Positions 1 through 9,373 of a DNA stretch of 64,000 nt are shown in pieces; the first letter of the stretch is position 1, and every line of letters begins with the position of its first letter. Origin of the DNA: Terrabacter sp. Root181 (GTDB taxonomy: Bacteria > Actinomycetota > Actinomycetes > Actinomycetales > Dermatophilaceae). The notes under the pieces were generated by a model. The model did not search any database, was not told the DNA's origin, and worked only from the letters and a program-made list of their open reading frames with translations. A program made the position numbers and the translations under genes. The DNA lies in contig NZ_LMHU01000001.1 in NCBI RefSeq assembly GCF_001428505.1, forward strand, positions 1,381,813 to 1,445,812, read 5' to 3'.

Positions 1-274
1 GCTCGGTCTTCGTGTCCACGACGAGGAAGTCGTCGTTGCGGGCGACGAGCTCGCCGACGACGTCGGTGGCGGCGGCCTCGGCGCCCTCGGCGAGCCGGTA
101 GCGCACGACGACCCTGCTGCCGATGGTCAGGCCCGCGGTGAGCCGGTGGCCGGTCGTGTCGGCCGCGGCGGTGGGGGAGAGCGGAGCCACCTCCGGGCCC
201 CTCGCGGTGTCCTCCGAGGACGTCGTCTCCGGGTCGGTCTCATCCGTGGGGCCGTGCGTGGGCTCGCCATTCAT
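1..274 (-). CDS. GNAT acetyltransferase, N-terminal part (Rv0428c-like SH3 domain)
   Basis: This is the 5' end of a leftward gene cut by the window edge; ATG at 272-274 opens a frame with no stop to base 1 (91 codons visible). The first ~45 residues are acidic and low-complexity. They lead into GSRVVVRYRLAEG and TDVVGELVARND, a small beta-barrel pattern found before the acetyltransferase domain in Rv0428c-like proteins. The GNAT domain itself would lie outside the window, so the enzyme assignment is inferred from the leader domain and from the divergent position next to a ferredoxin gene. The start region shares its upstream DNA with fdxA. Confidence 0.6.
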   Translation of the reverse strand, partial: MNGEPTHGPTDETDPETTSSEDTARGPEVAPLSPTAAADTTGHRLTAGLTIGSRVVVRYRLAEGAEAAATDVVGELVARNDDFLVVDTKTE

Positions 275-277
275 GTC

Positions 278-290
278 CGGCATACTAGGC
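278..290 (+). promoter_or_regulatory. Probable -10 region of fdxA
   Basis: CATACT at 281-286 lies about 53 nt before the fdxA start in the divergent spacer and is the only AT-rich hexamer there. It overlaps a copy of the CGGCATAC octamer (278-285). No clear -35 is visible. Confidence 0.35.
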
Positions 291-338
291 GGTGCAGCAT
301 CCGCTCCCGAACGCTCCACAGCAGGAGGTCCGCTCCCC

Positions 339-665
339 ATGACCTATGTCATCGCCCAGCCTTGCGTCGATCTCAAGGACCGTGCCTGCATCGAGGAGTG
401 TCCGGTCGACTGCATCTACGAGGGCAAGCGGTCGCTCTACATCCACCCCGACGAGTGCGTCGACTGCGGTGCCTGCGAGCCGGTCTGCCCCGTCGAGGCG
501 ATCTACTACGAGGACGACGTCCCCGAGCAGTGGGCCGACTACTACAACGCCAACGTCGAGTTCTTCAACGACCTCGGCAGCCCCGGCGGCGCCGCCAAGC
601 TCGGCGTCATCGACAAGGACCACCCGCTCATCGAGGCGCTGCCGCCGCAGGAACACGACGAGTGA
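339..665 (+). CDS. fdxA: 7Fe/8Fe ferredoxin FdxA
   Basis: Small soluble electron carrier of 108 residues with bacterial [3Fe-4S]/[4Fe-4S] clusters. Cys at 9, 17, 21 and 25 and at 40, 43, 46 and 50 give the two cluster motifs, including CVDCGACEPVC. The acidic tail after residue 55 is typical of actinobacterial FdxA/FdxC. The start is the ATG at 339, 10 nt after AGGAGG (323-328); an upstream in-frame ATG at 123 would add a non-conserved extension. The stop overlaps the GTG start of dapC (GTGA), so the two are probably co-translated, the same pairing as Rv1177-Rv1178. Confidence 0.93.
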   Translation: MTYVIAQPCVDLKDRACIEECPVDCIYEGKRSLYIHPDECVDCGACEPVCPVEAIYYEDDVPEQWADYYNANVEFFNDLGSPGGAAKLGVIDKDHPLIEALPPQEHDE

Positions 666-1795
666 CCGTGCCCGGCGCGTCCCTCAGGGGGCTCGACCTT
701 CCGGACTTCCCGTGGGACTCGCTCGCGCCGTACAAGGCGCGAGCGGTCGCGCATCCGGAGGGCATCGTCGACCTGTCGGTCGGCACCCCGGTCGACCCCA
801 CCCCCGAGGTCGTACGCCGGGCGCTGGCCGAGGCGGCCGACGCCCCGGGCTATCCGCTGACCGTGGGCACCGCCGACCTGCGGGCCGCGATCTGCGAGTG
901 GTTCGAGCGGCGGCGCGGCGTCCCGGGCCTGACCGCCGACGCGGTCCTGCCCACCATCGGCAGCAAGGAGCTCGTCGCCTGGCTGCCCACCCTGCTCGGT
1001 CTGGGCGCAGGTGACGTCGTCGGCATCCCGGCCGTCGCCTACCCGACCTACGACATCGGCGCCCGCATCGCCGGTGCGACGAGCGTGGTCGCGCAGTCGC
1101 TGACGAGCCTGGGGCCGCTCACCGCGTCCACGACACCGAAGCTCTTGTGGCTCAACAGCCCCGGCAACCCCAACGGACAGGTGCTGGGCGTCCCGCACCT
1201 GCGCAAGGTGGTCGCGTGGGCGCGTCAGCACGGCGTCGCGGTGGCCAGCGACGAGTGCTACGCCGAGCTCGACTGGCGCGAGGGTCAGGTCGGCACCGCG
1301 ACGCCGAGCATCCTGCACCCCGACGTCTGTGGGGGGTCCCACGAGGGACTGCTGGCCGTCTACTCGCTGTCCAAGCAGTCCAACCTCGCCGGCTACCGCG
1401 CCGCGTTCGTCGCCGGCGACCCCGCCCTCGTCGGCGCGATCCTCGAGGTGCGCAAGCACGCCGGCATGATCATGCCCACACCCGTCCAGCACGCCATGGC
1501 GGTCGCCCTGCGCGACGACACCCACGTGCGGACGACGCGTGCGGCATACGCCCGACGGCGCGAGCAGCTGCTTGCCGCGGTCACCCGGGCGGGCCTGCGT
1601 GTCGACCACTCCGAGGCGGGCCTCTACCTCTGGGCCACGCGCGAGGAGGACTGCTGGACAACGGTGTCCGAGCTCGCCGACCGCGGCATCCTCGTCGCGC
1701 CGGGTTCGTTCTACGGCGCTGCAGGCGCCCAGCACGTGCGCATCGCGCTCACGGCCACCGACGAACGCGTCGCTGCGGCCTGCTCCCGGCTCTGA
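662..1795 (+). CDS. dapC: Succinyldiaminopimelate aminotransferase DapC
   Basis: Fold-type I PLP aminotransferase of 377 residues, predicted to convert N-succinyl-2-amino-6-ketopimelate to N-succinyl-LL-diaminopimelate in lysine and cell-wall synthesis. The PLP lysine is Lys238 in SLSKQSNLAGYR; NSPGNPNG and the SDECYAEL segment are the usual cofactor-contact motifs. The GTG at 662 overlaps the fdxA stop by 4 bp, which sets the start; the frame is open further upstream but that part reads only as an fdxA shadow. The remaining steps (dapD, dapE) lie 3 kb downstream, supporting DapC over a generic aminotransferase. Confidence 0.88.
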   Translation: MTVPGASLRGLDLPDFPWDSLAPYKARAVAHPEGIVDLSVGTPVDPTPEVVRRALAEAADAPGYPLTVGTADLRAAICEWFERRRGVPGLTADAVLPTIGSKELVAWLPTLLGLGAGDVVGIPAVAYPTYDIGARIAGATSVVAQSLTSLGPLTASTTPKLLWLNSPGNPNGQVLGVPHLRKVVAWARQHGVAVASDECYAELDWREGQVGTATPSILHPDVCGGSHEGLLAVYSLSKQSNLAGYRAAFVAGDPALVGAILEVRKHAGMIMPTPVQHAMAVALRDDTHVRTTRAAYARRREQLLAAVTRAGLRVDHSEAGLYLWATREEDCWTTVSELADRGILVAPGSFYGAAGAQHVRIALTATDERVAAACSRL

Positions 1796-1797
1796 CG

Positions 1798-1818
1798 CCG
1801 GGGCCGTCACGGCCCCGG
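1798..1818 (+). terminator. Hairpin after dapC
   Basis: CCGGGGCCGT and ACGGCCCCGG form a 10-bp perfect stem around one base, starting just after the dapC stop. There is no T-run, as is usual in such GC-rich genomes. Confidence 0.6.
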
Positions 1819-1943
1819 TCGGAAGGCGGTTTCGTGCGGTGGTATGGGGTGGACCTGTTTTCTCAGCCGACCCGACGCTGGGGTAACGTCGCTCGCGGAT
1901 ACGTCCGGCGCCGTTGGGCCGGAGTTACAGGAGGCGAGGAACA

Positions 1944-3224
<1,281 letters not shown>

Positions 3225-3255
3225 GCCCCCGCGTCCCGGGCTCCACGTGATCCAC

Positions 3256-3291
3256 CCGATGCCCCCGCCCCCCAAGGGACGGGGGCATCGG
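3256..3291 (+). terminator. Hairpin after citrate synthase
   Basis: CCGATGCCCCCG and CGGGGGCATCGG make a 12-bp perfect stem with a 12-nt loop, 31 nt after the gltA stop and 12 nt before the next start codon. Confidence 0.7.
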
Positions 3292-3303
3292 CATGATGGG
3301 CTG

Positions 3304-3666
3304 ATGGCCAGGTACCTCGTCAACGACGCGGCCGTCGCCCGGTGCCGCGAGCTCATCGACAAGCGGCAGTACGTCCTCGACAGCGACTGGGGGCAGGTGC
3401 AGCCGGACGCGGAGGCGCAGAACCGCTACCTCGAGAACCACTCGTGGGACGACTATGCCGCCTGGCACCTGGGGCTCACCGAGGGCGCGAACGACGGGAC
3501 GAAGGCCCGCTACGCGTTCGTCCACGGCGACCTGCGGCGCGTCCACCGCACGGCGCTCATCGCCTGCGTCTACCGCGCGTCCGAGTGGCGGCACAAGGAC
3601 GTCGAGCTGGCGGCTCACGACCTGCTGCAGCACCTCGACCGCGTGTCCGGGCTCAGCCCAGGGTGA
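3304..3666 (+). CDS. Conserved actinobacterial protein of unknown function
   Basis: Small protein of 120 residues. It has no signal peptide or membrane segment. It is rich in Trp/His/Asp, with a central SWDDYAAWHLGLTEGANDGTK segment that I recall from short actinobacterial hypotheticals. The ATG at 3304 has no good ribosome site and sits 12 nt after the gltA hairpin, so it may be leaderless (CATGAT just upstream). Its last 14 bases overlap the end of the convergent gene at 3653. I cannot assign a function. Confidence 0.75.
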   Translation: MARYLVNDAAVARCRELIDKRQYVLDSDWGQVQPDAEAQNRYLENHSWDDYAAWHLGLTEGANDGTKARYAFVHGDLRRVHRTALIACVYRASEWRHKDVELAAHDLLQHLDRVSGLSPG

Positions 3667-4525
3667 TCGTGACCGTCGTGCCGTCCGTGCCGGCGGACCA
3701 GCCCTCGTCGCCGGCTGCCCGGTCCCAGGTGCGCTCGCCGATGCTGACCTTGCTCGCCCCGTAGATCTCGGCCCGCGCGACGGCCCACTGGGCGACGGCC
3801 CACGCCGTCGTCCGGTCGCGCGCCGTGACGGTCAGGGCGCCGTCGCCGGGCTGGACCGACGTCACCCCCATCTGCTCGGACAGGTCGCTCGCGACGCGCT
3901 GCGGCGTGAGGCTCGTCTTCACCGCGTCGAGGCGGCACGTGAGCCCGGCGGGGGAGTGGCCCGTCAGCGTCGAGGCGAGGACGCGACCTTGCCCCTCGTG
4001 GTCGCGGTAGGCCTCCGGGAAGCCGCTCTTCTGGACGCGCTGCGCGATCTTGGTGATGTCGGCCGTCTCGTAGCCCTTGTACTTCTCGAGCGCGTCGTAG
4101 AAGGCGTTCGTCGCATGCACGGGGTCGAGGATCTGCTCCTCCGTGCCCCAGCCCTGGCTCGGGCGCTGCTGGAAGAGCCCGAGGGAGTCACGGTCGCCGT
4201 AGCGCAGGTTGCGGATCTTCGACTCCTGGAACGCCGTCGTCAGCGCGATCGTGGCCGCGCGCGGCGGCATCTCCCGCTTGATCGACAGCGCCGAGATGAG
4301 GGCGGCATTGGCCGTCTGGTCGGGGTCGAAGGTCTCCGTGATGCCCGAGGCCTTGATGGTGCACTGCGGGTTGACGACGCTCTGGATGAGGAAGCGGGCG
4401 CCGAACCAGCCTGCGGTCCCGACGACGGCGAGCACGAGCAGGATCGGCACCCAGCGGCGTCGGCGACGCGCACGGGGGCGGTCCCGGGAGTCGGCAAGGG
4501 TCGGGCCCGGTCGGTTCTTCGGCAT
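3653..4525 (-). CDS. Single-pass membrane protein with lysozyme-like (SLT-like) domain
   Basis: Protein of 290 residues. The N-terminus is very basic (residues 1-25, five Arg in a row), followed by one membrane span at about 26-46, so the rest should be extracytoplasmic. The segment TTAFQESKIRNLRYGDRDS with SLGLFQQRPSQGWGT resembles the E-S-G/N-LGLFQ core of soluble lytic transglycosylase-type folds, with Glu in FQES as the candidate acid. Enzymatic activity is an inference. The start ATG 4525 follows GAGGA; a longer open frame to 4648 runs into the dapD 3' end and was not used. It lies immediately downstream of dapD on the same strand. Confidence 0.7.
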   Translation of the reverse strand: MPKNRPGPTLADSRDRPRARRRRRWVPILLVLAVVGTAGWFGARFLIQSVVNPQCTIKASGITETFDPDQTANAALISALSIKREMPPRAATIALTTAFQESKIRNLRYGDRDSLGLFQQRPSQGWGTEEQILDPVHATNAFYDALEKYKGYETADITKIAQRVQKSGFPEAYRDHEGQGRVLASTLTGHSPAGLTCRLDAVKTSLTPQRVASDLSEQMGVTSVQPGDGALTVTARDRTTAWAVAQWAVARAEIYGASKVSIGERTWDRAAGDEGWSAGTDGTTVTITLG

Positions 4526-4577
4526 GGGGTCCTCGGGTGGTCCGGCTCTGGTCTGAACCGGTGGCGTCCGGTCTGGG

Positions 4578-5510
4578 TCAGTCGTTGGCGTGCAGTGCGG
4601 CGTTGAGGGTGATCCCCGTGCCGGCGCGGTCGCGGGCCTCCACGGCACCGCTCACGCTGTTGCGGATGAACAGGATGTTGCTCGACCCCGACAGCTCCTT
4701 GGCCTTGACCACGGTGCCGTCGGGCAGCGTCACCTTGGTGCCCGCCGTCACGTAGAGCCCGGCCTCGACGACGCAGTCGTCCCCGAGCGCGATGCCGATG
4801 CCGCCGTTGGCTCCGACGAGACAACGCTCGCCGATGCTGACGCGTTCCGTCCCGCCACCGGACAGGGTGCCCATGATCGAGGCACCGGCCCCGATGTCGG
4901 ACCCGTCGCCGACGACGACGCCCTGCACGATGCGGCCCTCGACCATCGAGGTGCCCAGCGTGCCGGCGTTGAAGTTGCAGAAGCCCTCGTGCATGACCGT
5001 GGTGCCCGCCGAGAGGTGGGCCCCGAGGCGCACCCGGTCGGCGTCGGCGATGCGCACCCCCTGCGGCACGACGAAGTCGGTCATCCGCGGGAACTTGTCG
5101 ACGCCGTAGACGGCGACGTGCTGGCCCCGGGCCCGCAGGCGCATCCGGGTCTGCTCGAAGTCGTCGACGGCGCAGGCGCCGGCGCTCGTCCAGACGATGT
5201 TGGGCAGGGCCCCGAAGACGCCGTCCAGGTTGATCGTGTTGGGCTCGACGAGGCAGTGCGACAGCAGGTGCAGCCGCAGGTACGCGTCGGGCGCGTCGGC
5301 CGGCGGGGCGTCGAAGTCGATCTCGACGAGCCGGACCTCGGTGCGCACGCGTCGCGCCTCGTCCGCGCCGGCGAGGGCGTCGAGACCCTCGGGGACGACG
5401 GCGTCGGCCGGGCGCTCACCGAGCAGCGGCTGCGGGAACCACGTGTCGAGCACCTGCCCGTCGTCCGTGGTCGTCGTCAGTCCGTGTCCCCATGCAGTGC
5501 GCTCCGACAT
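4578..5510 (-). CDS. dapD: 2,3,4,5-tetrahydropyridine-2,6-dicarboxylate N-succinyltransferase DapD
   Basis: Trimeric left-handed beta-helix succinyltransferase of 310 residues, using succinyl-CoA in the first committed step of the succinylase branch of meso-diaminopimelate synthesis. The hexapeptide-repeat region is clear from about residue 165 ([20 protein letters not shown]) to 270, and [22 protein letters not shown] is diagnostic of the actinobacterial class. The N-terminal third is the alpha/beta domain of that class. The start is ATG 5510, with a TATCCT box seven bases upstream, consistent with a leaderless message. It is divergent from dapE, the next-but-one step in the pathway. Confidence 0.94.
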   Translation of the reverse strand: MSERTAWGHGLTTTTDDGQVLDTWFPQPLLGERPADAVVPEGLDALAGADEARRVRTEVRLVEIDFDAPPADAPDAYLRLHLLSHCLVEPNTINLDGVFGALPNIVWTSAGACAVDDFEQTRMRLRARGQHVAVYGVDKFPRMTDFVVPQGVRIADADRVRLGAHLSAGTTVMHEGFCNFNAGTLGTSMVEGRIVQGVVVGDGSDIGAGASIMGTLSGGGTERVSIGERCLVGANGGIGIALGDDCVVEAGLYVTAGTKVTLPDGTVVKAKELSGSSNILFIRNSVSGAVEARDRAGTGITLNAALHAND

Positions 5511-5517
5511 GGCCGCA

Positions 5518-5523
5518 AGGATA
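5518..5523 (-). promoter_or_regulatory. -10 box of dapD (leaderless)
   Basis: TATCCT on the minus strand ends 7 nt before the dapD ATG, so transcription should begin at or beside the start codon. Confidence 0.6.
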
Positions 5524-5616
5524 TGGGGCGGGGGCGTGGCCGTGAAACACGGACCCGCACCGCGGACGTCCAGGGTCGGGCGGTCCCGTCACCGTCACGA
5601 CGTGGTGACCTCCGGA

Positions 5617-5622
5617 TAGCCT
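5617..5622 (+). promoter_or_regulatory. -10 box of dapE (leaderless)
   Basis: TAGCCT ends 6 nt before the dapE ATG and there is no ribosome-binding site between them. Confidence 0.55.
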
Positions 5623-5628
5623 TTCCGT

Positions 5629-6744
5629 ATGCCGTCGCCCTCGCCGTCCGCCGACCCGACCACCGCCGCCGCCTCCGGCGCCCCGGCCCTGGACCTCTCC
5701 GCCGACGTCACGTCGCTCACGGCCGCGATCTGCGACATCGAGTCGGTCAGCCAGGACGAGGCGGCGCTCGCGGACGCGATCGAGGCGGCGCTGCGCCCCC
5801 TCGGGCACCTCGAGGTCGTCCGCGACGGCAACACCGTCGTCGCCCGCACCTCGCTCGGGCGCCCCGAACGCGTCGTGCTGGCCGGGCACATCGACACCGT
5901 GCCGCTCACCGCGGTGCCCAACCTGCCGACGCGCCGCGTCGACGGCGAGCTCTGGGGCCGCGGCACGGTCGACATGAAGGGCGGCGTCGGCGTCATGCTG
6001 CGCATCGCGGCCCACGTGACCGAGCCGAGCCGCGACCTCACCTTCCTCTTCTACGAGTGCGAGGAGATCGACGGGAAGTACAACGGCCTCGCCCGCCTCG
6101 CGGACACCTCTCCCGAGCTGCTCGCCGGTGACTTCGCCGTCCTCCTCGAGCCGACCGACGGCGCCATCGAGGGCGGCTGCAAGGGCACCCTCCGCGCCGA
6201 GGTCGTCACGAAGGGCGTCGCCGCGCACTCGGCCCGGCCGTGGAAGGGCCACAACGCCATCCACGACGCCGCCGCCGTGCTCGCGCGCCTGACGGCCTAC
6301 GAGGCCGAGACCATCACCGTCGACGGGCTCGACTACCACGAGGCGCTCCAGGCCGTCGGCATCAGCGGCGGCATCGCCGGCAACGTCATTCCCGACCGGT
6401 GTACCGTCACCGTCAACTACCGCTACGCCCCCGACAAGAACACCGAGGAGGCCTTCGCCCACGTGCGCCAGGTCTTCGACGGCTTCGACGTGACGTTGGG
6501 CGACGCGGCCGACGGCGCCCGCCCGGGCCTGCTGCTGCCCGCGGCCAAGGCCTTCATCGACGCACTGGGCGTCGCCGTCAACCCGAAGGAGGGCTGGACC
6601 GACGTCGCGCGCTTCTCGGCCCTCGGCATCCCGGCCGTCAACTTCGGGCCCGGCGACCCCAACCTCGCGCACATGGACGACGAGCGCTGCCCGGTCGAGC
6701 AATACGTCGACGCCGAGGCCGCCCTGCTGCGCTGGCTCGGCTGA
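5629..6744 (+). CDS. dapE: Succinyl-diaminopimelate desuccinylase DapE
   Basis: Di-zinc M20 amidohydrolase of 371 residues that removes succinate to give LL-diaminopimelate. Metal and catalytic residues are visible: His87 and Asp89 (GHIDTVP), Asp115 (RGTVDMKGG), the Glu145-Glu146 pair (YECEEIDG), and a C-terminal His in NLAHMDDE. The dimerisation lid lies around residues 180-290 and begins KGTLRAEVVTKGVAAHSARP. The first 20 residues are a low-complexity Pro/Ser/Ala leader, so a downstream start is possible, but the -10 box fits the ATG at 5629. Together with dapC and dapD this gives three consecutive pathway enzymes. Confidence 0.93.
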   Translation: MPSPSPSADPTTAAASGAPALDLSADVTSLTAAICDIESVSQDEAALADAIEAALRPLGHLEVVRDGNTVVARTSLGRPERVVLAGHIDTVPLTAVPNLPTRRVDGELWGRGTVDMKGGVGVMLRIAAHVTEPSRDLTFLFYECEEIDGKYNGLARLADTSPELLAGDFAVLLEPTDGAIEGGCKGTLRAEVVTKGVAAHSARPWKGHNAIHDAAAVLARLTAYEAETITVDGLDYHEALQAVGISGGIAGNVIPDRCTVTVNYRYAPDKNTEEAFAHVRQVFDGFDVTLGDAADGARPGLLLPAAKAFIDALGVAVNPKEGWTDVARFSALGIPAVNFGPGDPNLAHMDDERCPVEQYVDAEAALLRWLG

Positions 6745-6754
6745 CCTCTCCGCA

Positions 6755-6760
6755 TAGGGT
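6755..6760 (+). promoter_or_regulatory. -10 box of LOG-family gene (leaderless)
   Basis: TAGGGT lies 6 nt before the GTG start at 6767 with no ribosome site. Confidence 0.55.
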
Positions 6761-6766
6761 GGCGCT

Positions 6767-7540
6767 GTGACCGACCACCAGCCCGCACCCGTCACCCCGG
6801 GGAGCCCGCACGAGGACCGGCGCCAGACCGGTCCGGTGACGCTGCGGCGTCACAAGGTGCCCGTGACGACGACCGACCAGCGCCTGCTCGAGGCACCCCA
6901 GCCCAACGAGTGGCTGCACGCCGACCCGTGGCGCGTCATGCGCATCCAGTCCGAGTTCGTCGAGGGCTTCGGCACCCTGTCCGAGCTCGGCCCGGCGGCG
7001 GCCGTGTTCGGTTCGGCGCGCACGCGACCCGACGACCCGGCATACGCCGTCGGGGTCGAGGTCGGCCGCCTGCTGGCGGAGGCCGGCTACGCCGTCATCA
7101 CCGGCGGCGGTCCGGGCGCCATGGAGGCGGCCAACAAGGGCGCCTTCGAGGCCAAGGGGACGTCGGTCGGGCTCGGCATCGAGCTGCCCTTCGAGACGGG
7201 ACTCAACGAGTACGTCGACCTCGGCATCAACTTCCGCTACTTCTTCGCCCGCAAGGTCATGTTCCTCAAGTACTCCCGCGGCTTCATCGTGCTCCCGGGC
7301 GGGTTCGGCACCCTCGACGAGCTCTTCGAGGCAGTCACCCTCGCGCAGACGCAGAAGGTCACCGAGTTCCCGATCGTGCTCATGGGAGCCGCCTACTGGC
7401 AGGGCCTCATCGACTGGCTGCGCGACACCGTCCTCGACAACGGCATGATCAGCCCCTCCGACCTCGACCGGCTCATCGTCACCGACGACCCGCACGAGGC
7501 GGTCAAGGCGATCCGGACGTACGAGGGGCCGCGCGCGTGA
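6767..7540 (+). CDS. LOG-family (lysine decarboxylase-like) nucleotide phosphoribohydrolase
   Basis: Rossmann-fold protein of 257 residues in the TIGR00730/LOG family, which typically hydrolyses cytokinin or purine nucleoside monophosphates to base plus ribose-5-phosphate. The two family motifs are present: GGGPGAMEAANKGA at about residue 115 and LPGGFGTLDELFE at about residue 180. The position after dapE and before a DivIVA-domain gene matches Rv1205. The first 45 residues are a variable leader. The GTG start is supported by the -10 box, and the stop overlaps the next start (GTGA). The physiological substrate is unknown. Confidence 0.88.
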   Translation: MTDHQPAPVTPGSPHEDRRQTGPVTLRRHKVPVTTTDQRLLEAPQPNEWLHADPWRVMRIQSEFVEGFGTLSELGPAAAVFGSARTRPDDPAYAVGVEVGRLLAEAGYAVITGGGPGAMEAANKGAFEAKGTSVGLGIELPFETGLNEYVDLGINFRYFFARKVMFLKYSRGFIVLPGGFGTLDELFEAVTLAQTQKVTEFPIVLMGAAYWQGLIDWLRDTVLDNGMISPSDLDRLIVTDDPHEAVKAIRTYEGPRA

Positions 7541-7968
7541 AGTGGTTCATCCTCTTCGTCGGGATCGTCGTGCTGTGCTTCGTCGTCGCGCTCATCCTCG
7601 GGCTCGCTGGCGGCGGCCTCGGGCGCAACACCACGAGCCTCAGCCACGAGCCGTTGCCCGACGAGCCGATCCGCGACAGCGACTTCGACGACCTCGTCTT
7701 CGACGTGGGCGCCCGGGGCTACCGGATGAGCCAGGTCGACGGGGTCGTCGACCGGCTGCGGCGCGAGCTGCGTGAGAAGGACGAGGAGATCGCGGTGCTG
7801 CGCGGGGACGCCCCCGCCGCTGCAGTCGTGCCTGCCGAGCCCGTGCCTGCCGAGCCCGTGCCCGCCGAGCCCGTGCCCGCCGAGCCGGCCGAGTCCGCCG
7901 AGTCCGCCGAGCCGGTCGAGTCCGGCGAGCAGTCCGATCCGACGGTCGGCCGCGAACGCACCACATGA
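7537..7968 (+). CDS. DivIVA-domain membrane protein
   Basis: Protein of 143 residues. It has one hydrophobic segment at 2-28, then FDVGARGYRMSQVDGVVDRL, the DivIVA/Wag31-type coiled-coil signature (about 57-76), followed by a charged helix. Residues 98-117 are four tandem VPAEP units encoded by 15-bp repeats (7828-7887), then Glu/Ser/Ala-rich sequence. A role near the cell pole or septum is inferred from the domain and the membrane anchor. It resembles Rv1209-type proteins and has 4-bp overlaps with both neighbours, so the three genes are likely co-translated. Confidence 0.82.
   Translation: MKWFILFVGIVVLCFVVALILGLAGGGLGRNTTSLSHEPLPDEPIRDSDFDDLVFDVGARGYRMSQVDGVVDRLRRELREKDEEIAVLRGDAPAAAVVPAEPVPAEPVPAEPVPAEPAESAESAEPVESGEQSDPTVGRERTT
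7828..7887 (+). repeat. 15-bp coding tandem repeat (VPAEP x4)
   Basis: Four consecutive 15-bp units of the form GTGCCYGCCGAGCCS. Only third-position and end changes separate the copies, which suggests a recent slippage-prone array. Confidence 0.9.
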
Positions 7969-9179
7969 CCGAGGTGCTCCCGCTGCGTCCGCGCGGCGTC
8001 TTCGTCGCCTGGGTGCTCGCGGTCTACGCGATGGCCCGGGTCGTCACGACGACGATCCTGCTGATCGTCATGCAGCACCAGGTGCCGTCCGGCATGACCG
8101 GGGGCGACGACGTGCCCGTCTCGTACTTCCCGTTCACCGCTCTCTGGGACGGCCAGTGGTACCAGACGGTCGCGCAGCACGGCTATCCCTCCGAGCTGCC
8201 CGTCGGCGTCGGCGGCGCCGTCCAGCAGAACCCCTGGGCGTTCTACCCGCTCTTCCCGCTCATGGCCCGCGCCGGCATGGCCCTGACCGGACTCGACTTC
8301 CCGGTGGTGGGCTCCACCATCGCGCTGCTGTGCGGTGCCGGAGCAGCGGTGCTCATGGGCCTGCTGCTGCGCGACCGCATCGGCGCCCCGGCGGCATACC
8401 TCGTCGTCGCCCTGTGGGCGAGCTTTCCCGCGTCGGTCACGCTGCAGCTGGCCTACACCGAGTCCCTCGCCATGCTGCTGCTCGTCGGCTACCTCTACGC
8501 GCTGGCCAGGGAGCGCTGGCTCGTCGCGACGGCCGTCGCCGTGCTCGTCGGCCTCTCGAGACCGATCGCCGTGCCGCTGGGGCTGGTGACGCTCGTCGTG
8601 GTCGTGCTGCGCTGGCGGGCGCGGCGCGAGCGCCCGATCACCCCGGGGACGTATGCCGCCATGCTCGCCTCGCTCGTCGGCTGCGGTGTCGCCGGGCTGC
8701 TGTGGCCCGCGATCGCGTGGTGGCGCACCGGCGTGCCCACCGCCTACACCGACACGATGGCCTCGTGGCGCGGCTCGGGCACCGTCGAGCCGTTCACGCC
8801 GTGGGTCGGCATGTCGGAGTACGCGTTCGGCGACACGTGGGGCCCGGTGATGCTCGTCGTCATGCCTCTACTCGTCGTCGCGATGGTGGCCGGACCGTGG
8901 GCGCGCAACCTCGGCCCCGACCTGCGCACCTGGACGTTGGCCTACCCGGTCTACCTGGCGGCGGTGCTCGACCCCTACACGAGCATCTTCCGCTACCTCA
9001 TCCCGCTCTTCCCGCTCCTCGTCGTCGTGCTCGGGGCCGGGTGGGCCGACCGGCGCGGCAACACGTGGAGGCGGCTGCTGTGGCGGTTCGTCCCGCTCGT
9101 CGTGCTGTTCGTCGTCGGCCAGTACTACTGGACCGACATCCTGTGGCGGTTCATCCCCCCGAGCGACTACCCCCCGTGA
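7965..9179 (+). CDS. PIG-V-type membrane mannosyltransferase
   Basis: Polytopic protein of 404 residues with roughly nine hydrophobic segments. The GT-C hallmark follows the first span: ALWDGQWYQTVAQHGYP (about residues 60-76), the W-D-x-x-W/H-Y pattern of PIG-V and related mannosyltransferases, with NPWAFYPLFPL as the second loop. The usual donor is polyprenyl-phosphomannose and the acceptor a cell-envelope glycolipid or glycoprotein; the acceptor here is unknown. Its ATG overlaps the preceding stop (ATGA). The C-terminal FRYLIPLFPLLVVV motif is also family-like. Confidence 0.8.
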   Translation: MTEVLPLRPRGVFVAWVLAVYAMARVVTTTILLIVMQHQVPSGMTGGDDVPVSYFPFTALWDGQWYQTVAQHGYPSELPVGVGGAVQQNPWAFYPLFPLMARAGMALTGLDFPVVGSTIALLCGAGAAVLMGLLLRDRIGAPAAYLVVALWASFPASVTLQLAYTESLAMLLLVGYLYALARERWLVATAVAVLVGLSRPIAVPLGLVTLVVVVLRWRARRERPITPGTYAAMLASLVGCGVAGLLWPAIAWWRTGVPTAYTDTMASWRGSGTVEPFTPWVGMSEYAFGDTWGPVMLVVMPLLVVAMVAGPWARNLGPDLRTWTLAYPVYLAAVLDPYTSIFRYLIPLFPLLVVVLGAGWADRRGNTWRRLLWRFVPLVVLFVVGQYYWTDILWRFIPPSDYPP

Positions 9180-9236
9180 CCAGACAGCGGTCAGACCCAC
9201 CTGGATGCATCGACCGGCAGATGATTCGCCGATCAG

Positions 9237-9252
9237 TGGGGTGATCACCCCA
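9237..9252. repeat. 16-bp palindrome upstream of AbiEi-like gene
   Basis: TGGGGTGATCACCCCA is a perfect palindrome. Its core GTGGGGTGATCACC recurs exactly at 10390-10403 on the far side of the same gene. Confidence 0.7.
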
Positions 9253-9273
9253 TCACCGCGCAGACGAAGGTGT

Positions 9274-9300
9274 GGATCACGCAGTGGTCCACACCCGCGA
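9274..9300. promoter_or_regulatory. Inverted repeat before AbiEi-like gene
   Basis: GGTGTGGA and TCCACACC flank an 11-nt spacer in the 194-bp gap upstream of the AbiEi-like gene. It could be an autoregulatory operator, since AbiEi-type proteins bind inverted repeats in their own promoters; this is inference only. Confidence 0.3.
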
Positions 9301-9373
9301 CCAGGCGTGTCCCGTCGTCCACAGGCTCGTCCGCAGCCTGCCCATCACCTGCCTCGGCGGGCAGGGTGACGGA

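Noticed and set aside
146-661. N-terminal extension of DapC into the ferredoxin gene
   Set aside because: The extension is an Arg-rich shadow of fdxA, and the GTG at 662 gives a normal-length aminotransferase.
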